DNA from: Thioalkalivibrio sp.
GTDB taxonomy: Bacteria > Pseudomonadota > Gammaproteobacteria > Ectothiorhodospirales > Ectothiorhodospiraceae
Assembly: GCA_003555285.1 (NCBI GenBank)
Contig: PWGH01000278.1
Span: 1 to 10,063 of the forward strand
Length of the DNA: 10,063 nucleotides
Direction: 5' to 3'
In this document: positions 6,798 through 10,063 of the stretch, in pieces
How the letters are laid out: each line of letters begins with the position of its first letter
Numbering within the stretch: position 1 is the first letter of the stretch
The notes under the pieces: generated by a model
Told to the model about the DNA's origin: nothing
The model's input: the letters and a program-made list of their open reading frames with translations, nothing else
Database searches by the model: none
Program-made: the position numbers and the translations under genes

Positions 6798-8413
6798 CGG
6801 GGGTCCTCCGAAGGTGGGTTGGCGAAGGTGGGACCAGTCCCAAAGCCGTGCTGCAGCCAGCCGCGCAGGTCATCCAGCCCGCCGAGGCTCGTGGCCTCCG
6901 GGGGCCACGCGCCGTCGACGAAGCCGCGGGCCCGGAACGGCTCGAGCAGCGCCGGATCGCCGCTGATCACATGCACCGGGACGCCCGGTGCAGGATCCAG
7001 CCCGGTGATCAGACGGGCCGGCTGATGATCGCCGAGCAGGATCAACAGCGTTTGGGGGTCGGTGTAGCGGGTGGCGTAGGCGCCCGCGACCTGGACCGCA
7101 TAGGCGACCGACTCGGCATAGTGTTCGCGGACGCGGTCCGGGTTCAGCCACAGGCGCTCGGGGGCCTCGCCGAGACCCTCCCACTGCCGGAAGATCCGGC
7201 CATCGCCGATCTGGTCCCAGTCGTCGAGCACCGGCAGGATCGGCACCCAGGGGGCATGGCTGCTGAGCAGCGCCAACAGCGCGAACACCGGCCGCGCATC
7301 GCTGCGCCGCACGGTGTTTTCCAGGAAGGACCAGGTGTACTGATCGGGCATCGCGACCCAGTTGAAGGGCGGGCCGGTATAGGCCATGTCGGCGGACTCG
7401 TAGATCGCCTCGAAGCCGTACCAGCGGCCCTCGGGCCACGGCAGGTTGATCGCGGGCATCAGCATCGCCGTCCGGTGGCCGGTGCGCTCGAAGTCCCGCG
7501 CCAGGCTCCCGCGTTCGGTGGCGAGCAGGAATTCATAGCGCATCTGGCTGTCGATCCACAGGCCGCTGAGCACCGAGGCATGGGCCAACCAGGACTGCCC
7601 GCCGAAAATCGGTGCGTCCAGAACGCCACTGACCATCGTGAGGTTCGCGGCGGCGACCTCGGCCTCCAGGGTGTCGAGTCGGGGTCCGACAACGGGTGCA
7701 TAGCGCGGGTCGAACACGCTGGAAACCCCGTAGGATTCGATGAAGCCGATGATCACGTCGGTGCCGGCCAGCCCGGGAAGCGCCCGACCGGCTTCGGTTT
7801 CCGGGCGCTCCTCGAGTACAGTGGCAAAGCGCCGTTCCTCGCGATGCGCGCGGCGTACGGCCTTGATCTGGTCCAGGGCCAGGGTGAGGCCCGGGGTGAT
7901 CGCCCGCGGCAGATTGGGCACCGCGGGTCCGGCGTGAAAGGCCGTGATCCCGGCGGTGCCGACCAGAAGCAGCGCGATCGCGAGCGCGGGGGGCGCCCGA
8001 ACGGGTCGACTCGGCAGGCGCCCGAGCAGCCGGCGAAACAGCAGCACGATGCCGCCGAAGGCGGCGAGCAGGGCCAGCGGCACCAGGATCGCGCCGGCCA
8101 GCGAGGCATTGCCGTCGATCAGGTGGTAGACCGAGCGCAGCAGCGGGTAATCCAGGTAAACATTCACCGGGCGGGACAGGCTGATCCGGGTGAGGGCATC
8201 GGCAACGGTCAATAGGGTGAGCAGCCCCAGCAGCACGCCCACCACCCAGGCCAGGGCATTGCTGTAGCGCCCCGGAGGCAGCAGGATGAACAGACCCACC
8301 AGCACCAAGGCCTCGAGCGCGAGCCCGTTCGGCCCGAAGCCGGCATAACGGGGAATCTCCAGCGCCAGCAGGTACAAGTTCAGCAGGGCGAAGGCGAAAA
8401 GCAGGCGTAGCAT
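6794..8413 (-). CDS. Membrane-anchored sulfatase-like / LTA-synthase-like hydrolase or transferase
   Basis: This is a 539-residue inner-membrane enzyme of the alkaline-phosphatase superfamily. Five hydrophobic segments (about 2-20, 31-47, 53-71, 104-127, 142-160) precede a periplasmic catalytic domain from about residue 215. Active-site candidates in family order are E226 in VIIGFIESYG, S274 in FGGQSWLAHASVLSG, H386 in LLSSHAPW, D462-H463 in LLGDHQPA and H481 in VPVHVISGD. This reproduces the LtaS-type Glu/nucleophile/Asp-His arrangement, with Ser where LtaS has Thr. The C/S-x-P-x-R signature of true sulfatases is absent. A phosphoglycerol or phosphoethanolamine transferase, or a phosphatase, is therefore more likely than a sulfatase. 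The frame is open to 8605, but ATG 8413 begins the first membrane helix and has GGAGA 4 nt upstream (8422-8418). It is first in an operon with the amidohydrolase and divergent from opgG. Confidence 0.82.
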   Translation of the reverse strand: MLRLLFAFALLNLYLLALEIPRYAGFGPNGLALEALVLVGLFILLPPGRYSNALAWVVGVLLGLLTLLTVADALTRISLSRPVNVYLDYPLLRSVYHLIDGNASLAGAILVPLALLAAFGGIVLLFRRLLGRLPSRPVRAPPALAIALLLVGTAGITAFHAGPAVPNLPRAITPGLTLALDQIKAVRRAHREERRFATVLEERPETEAGRALPGLAGTDVIIGFIESYGVSSVFDPRYAPVVGPRLDTLEAEVAAANLTMVSGVLDAPIFGGQSWLAHASVLSGLWIDSQMRYEFLLATERGSLARDFERTGHRTAMLMPAINLPWPEGRWYGFEAIYESADMAYTGPPFNWVAMPDQYTWSFLENTVRRSDARPVFALLALLSSHAPWVPILPVLDDWDQIGDGRIFRQWEGLGEAPERLWLNPDRVREHYAESVAYAVQVAGAYATRYTDPQTLLILLGDHQPARLITGLDPAPGVPVHVISGDPALLEPFRARGFVDGAWPPEATSLGGLDDLRGWLQHGFGTGPTFANPPSEDPR

Positions 8414-8509
8414 CGGGTCTCCGGGGATAACGGCAGCGGGGCGGTCGACGCTGCAGGCGGTCAGGGATCCGATCGGTCGGGCCGATGGGCCGTCATGATG
8501 CCAGTTCTT

Positions 8510-8527
8510 TGTGACAACGTTTGCACA
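8510..8527. promoter_or_regulatory. 18-bp dyad, candidate operator in the divergent spacer
   Basis: TGTGACAACGTTTGCACA is an imperfect palindrome with 14 of 18 positions symmetric: TGTG, two unpaired, AACGTT, two unpaired, CACA. The central CG flanked by AA/TT resembles operators of LacI-family repressors. It starts 55 bp before the opgG ATG and about 97 bp before the start of the sulfatase-like gene, so one regulator could control both directions. No convincing -35/-10 pair was found on either strand, so the promoter position is unknown. Confidence 0.4.
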
Positions 8528-8539
8528 CGGAGGTTGTCC

Positions 8540-8560
8540 ATGGTGCATAGAAGGGGGTGA
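8540..8560 (+). other. Six-codon leader mini-ORF before opgG
   Basis: ATG at 8540 reads M-V-H-R-R-G and then TGA (8558-8560). A strong GGAGG (8529-8533) sits six nt upstream. Its two arginine codons are AGA and AGG, usually rare in high-GC proteobacteria. The opgG ribosome site AAGGGGG (8551-8557) lies inside the mini-ORF, and the stop is 4 nt before the opgG ATG. Ribosomes on it would therefore occupy or clear the opgG start. It could be a coupling or leader peptide, or a chance start codon. Confidence 0.3.
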
Positions 8561-8564
8561 CCGA

Positions 8565-10063
8565 ATGCAATGGCGACGTTGGATGGCGATGGCAATGATC
8601 GGCACCGTGCTGGTTTGGGGGGCTGCCAGCCTGGCCGAGACCCCCGATCTGGCCGAGATCCCTGGTTTGGCCGACGTTTCCGGTCTGGCCGAGATTTCTG
8701 CCTCCGGTGTGGACGTGGCGCAGGCGCTGTTGGGGCCGGCTGCGACGCCGGCCGAGGCCGCCGATCCGGAAACGGCACAGGCGCTGTTCGAGGCGGTAAC
8801 CGCACTGGCCGAGGCCCGGGCCCGCGCGGCCTACCAGCCCCCGAGCGGGGCGTTGCCAGGGACGCTACGGGCGATGGACTACGACCAGTACCGGGCCATC
8901 CGTTTCCGCTCGGAGGCCGCCCTGTGGCGTGATCAGACGCGCTTCGAGGTGCAGTTTTTCCATCCCGGTTTCTTGTTTCCGCATCCGGTCTCGCTGCATC
9001 AGGTGGATCGTACCGCGAAACACCCGATCGCCTTCGATCCGATGCTGTTCCGCTACGAGGCCGAGGCGCAGGGTTTGGACGCGAACCTGCCCGAGGACCT
9101 GGGCTTTGCCGGCTTCCGGCTGCATTACCCGCTCCACGGTCCCGCGTACAAGGATGAGGTTCTGGTCTTTCTCGGGGCCTCGTATTTTCGGCTGGTGGGG
9201 CCGGGACACGTCTATGGGCTGTCCTCGCGCGGGCTTGCGATCGACACCGCACGGTCGGGCGGCGAGGAATTTCCCGCGTTTCGCCGGTTCTGGTTGCTGC
9301 GCCCGACGCCGGAGGGCGACACCATGACCCTCCTGGCGCTATTGGATGGCCCGTCGGTCAGTGGGGCCTACCGCTTCGATCTTCGGGTCGCGGAGACGGT
9401 GACGATGGACGTGGAGGCGCGATTATTCGCCCGCGAGGACGTGGCGATGCTGGGCGTCGCGCCGTTGACCAGCATGTTCCTGTTCGGGCCGGACAGCGGT
9501 GGCGGGTACGACGACTTCCGGCCCCGGGTCCACGATTCCGAGGGACTGATGCAGCACAACGCGGCTGGGGAGTGGATCTGGCGCCCGTTGAGCAACCCGC
9601 GGCAGCTGCGCGTCAGTTCGCTGCGCGACCACCAACCGCGTGGCTTCGGCCTGGTGCAACGCCACCGTGATTTCGCCGGGTATCTGGACCTCGAGGCGCA
9701 ATACCATCGTCGTCCCAGCCAGTGGGTTACGCCGCTAGAGGGTGACTGGGGTACCGGCGGCGTGGAATTGGTGGAGATCCCGACGCGCTCGGAGACCGAG
9801 GACAACATCGTCGCCTACTGGGTCGGCGAGGCGCCTTTCCGGGCCGGTGACGATCGCCGCTACCGCTATCGCCTGACCCTATTCGATGACCAGCCCCCCG
9901 GAGACCCGCCGGCGCGTGTGGTGCGCAGTCGCTCCGGCTGGGGTGCGGTGCCGGGCGTGGTGCCGCCGCCACCGCGGTCGCTGCGTCGCTATGTGGTGGA
10001 TTTCGCCGGCGGCGCATTGGCTGCTCTGGATGCCGATGCCGCCCTGCAGCCGCGGCTGCAGGC
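8565..10063 (+). CDS. opgG: Periplasmic glucan biosynthesis protein, OpgG/OpgD (MdoG) family, C-terminus cut off
   Basis: The protein acts in the periplasm on the beta-1,2-glucan backbone of osmoregulated periplasmic glucans; E. coli OpgG and OpgD are beta-1,2-glucanases (GH186). A signal peptide (about 1-24, ending ASLA) is followed by a repeat-rich linker. The OpgG domain begins near 97 with LPGTLRAMDYDQYRAIRF. Hallmarks are FEVQFFHPGFLF (127-138), DLGFAGFRLHYPL (178-190), FLGASYFRL (202-210), YGLSSRGLAIDT (217-228), LTSMFLFG (301-308), RVHDSEGL (321-328) and TEDNIVAYW (411-419). By alignment from memory with E. coli, D324 and D413 are the likely catalytic base and acid. The part around 433-482 resembles OpgD more than OpgG, so the D/G assignment is open. 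ATG 8565 has AAGGGGG seven nt upstream. The window ends after 499 codons, with no stop. A downstream opgH would be expected outside the window. Confidence 0.93.
   Translation, partial: MQWRRWMAMAMIGTVLVWGAASLAETPDLAEIPGLADVSGLAEISASGVDVAQALLGPAATPAEAADPETAQALFEAVTALAEARARAAYQPPSGALPGTLRAMDYDQYRAIRFRSEAALWRDQTRFEVQFFHPGFLFPHPVSLHQVDRTAKHPIAFDPMLFRYEAEAQGLDANLPEDLGFAGFRLHYPLHGPAYKDEVLVFLGASYFRLVGPGHVYGLSSRGLAIDTARSGGEEFPAFRRFWLLRPTPEGDTMTLLALLDGPSVSGAYRFDLRVAETVTMDVEARLFAREDVAMLGVAPLTSMFLFGPDSGGGYDDFRPRVHDSEGLMQHNAAGEWIWRPLSNPRQLRVSSLRDHQPRGFGLVQRHRDFAGYLDLEAQYHRRPSQWVTPLEGDWGTGGVELVEIPTRSETEDNIVAYWVGEAPFRAGDDRRYRYRLTLFDDQPPGDPPARVVRSRSGWGAVPGVVPPPPRSLRRYVVDFAGGALAALDADAALQPRLQ
8631..8702 (+). 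repeat. Four imperfect 18-bp tandem repeats in the opgG N-terminus
   Basis: Four consecutive 18-bp units start at 8631, 8649, 8667 and 8685. The consensus begins CTGGCCGAG and ends in a Gly, Asp or Ala codon. They encode LAETPD, LAEIPG, LADVSG and LAEISA (residues 23-46). The first unit overlaps the end of the signal peptide. The repeats lie before the conserved OpgG domain and lengthen the mature N-terminal linker. Confidence 0.9.

Noticed and set aside
6494..8215. 573-codon plus-strand frame opposite the sulfatase-like and amidohydrolase genes
   Set aside because: Shadow of two genes with clear catalytic motifs on the other strand; Gly/Arg/Gln-rich without recognisable motifs.
8510..8527. 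CRP/FNR-type binding site reading of the dyad
   Set aside because: The half-sites TGTGA and GCACA are separated by 8 nt rather than 6, and the second half lacks TCACA. The symmetric AACGTT core fits another regulator type better.
8414..8605. N-terminal extension of the sulfatase-like protein to 8605
   Set aside because: It would run through the divergent spacer into opgG. The ATG at 8413 has a GGAGA site and starts directly at the first membrane helix.
8570..8932. 120-codon plus-strand frame starting at 8570
   Set aside because: Out of frame with the OpgG-family reading frame; Gly/Arg-rich shadow of the signal-peptide and repeat region.

Overview
The window is dense, high-GC proteobacterial DNA. 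Gene content (argD-argF pair, Fe-type sodB close to the E. coli protein, an osmoregulated periplasmic glucan protein) and Shine-Dalgarno usage suggest a free-living gammaproteobacterium. I cannot name the genus. There are no rRNA, tRNA, insertion-sequence, phage or CRISPR signs. All nine protein-coding genes have AUG or GUG starts with plausible ribosome sites or translational coupling.

Left part (1-2111, minus strand): the 5' end of argF, preceded by argD, with a 4-bp ATGA overlap (arginine biosynthesis). Upstream of them lies sodB with its own promoter candidate and a hairpin terminator separating it from argD. A short divergent region (2112-2361) separates sodB from a plus-strand operon.

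Middle (2362-5784, plus strand): a tightly packed three-gene operon. It holds an SLC13/DASS anion permease, an uncharacterised polytopic membrane protein (1-nt overlap) and an uncharacterised membrane-anchored protein (20-nt overlap). The last two have no function I can recognise and may be accessory to the permease.

Right part (5785-10063): a minus-strand pair, consisting of a membrane enzyme of the alkaline-phosphatase/LTA-synthase superfamily followed by a signal-peptide-bearing amidohydrolase (ATGA overlap). This pair is divergent from an OpgG/OpgD-family periplasmic glucan protein that runs off the right edge. The 151-bp divergent spacer holds an 18-bp dyad (TGTG-N2-AACGTT-N2-CACA) and a six-codon mini-ORF with a strong Shine-Dalgarno just before the glucan gene. 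Because E. coli OpgB, which decorates periplasmic glucans with phosphoglycerol, belongs to the same broad superfamily as the membrane enzyme, the right part could be a periplasmic-glucan synthesis and tailoring locus. That is an inference from position and fold family only.
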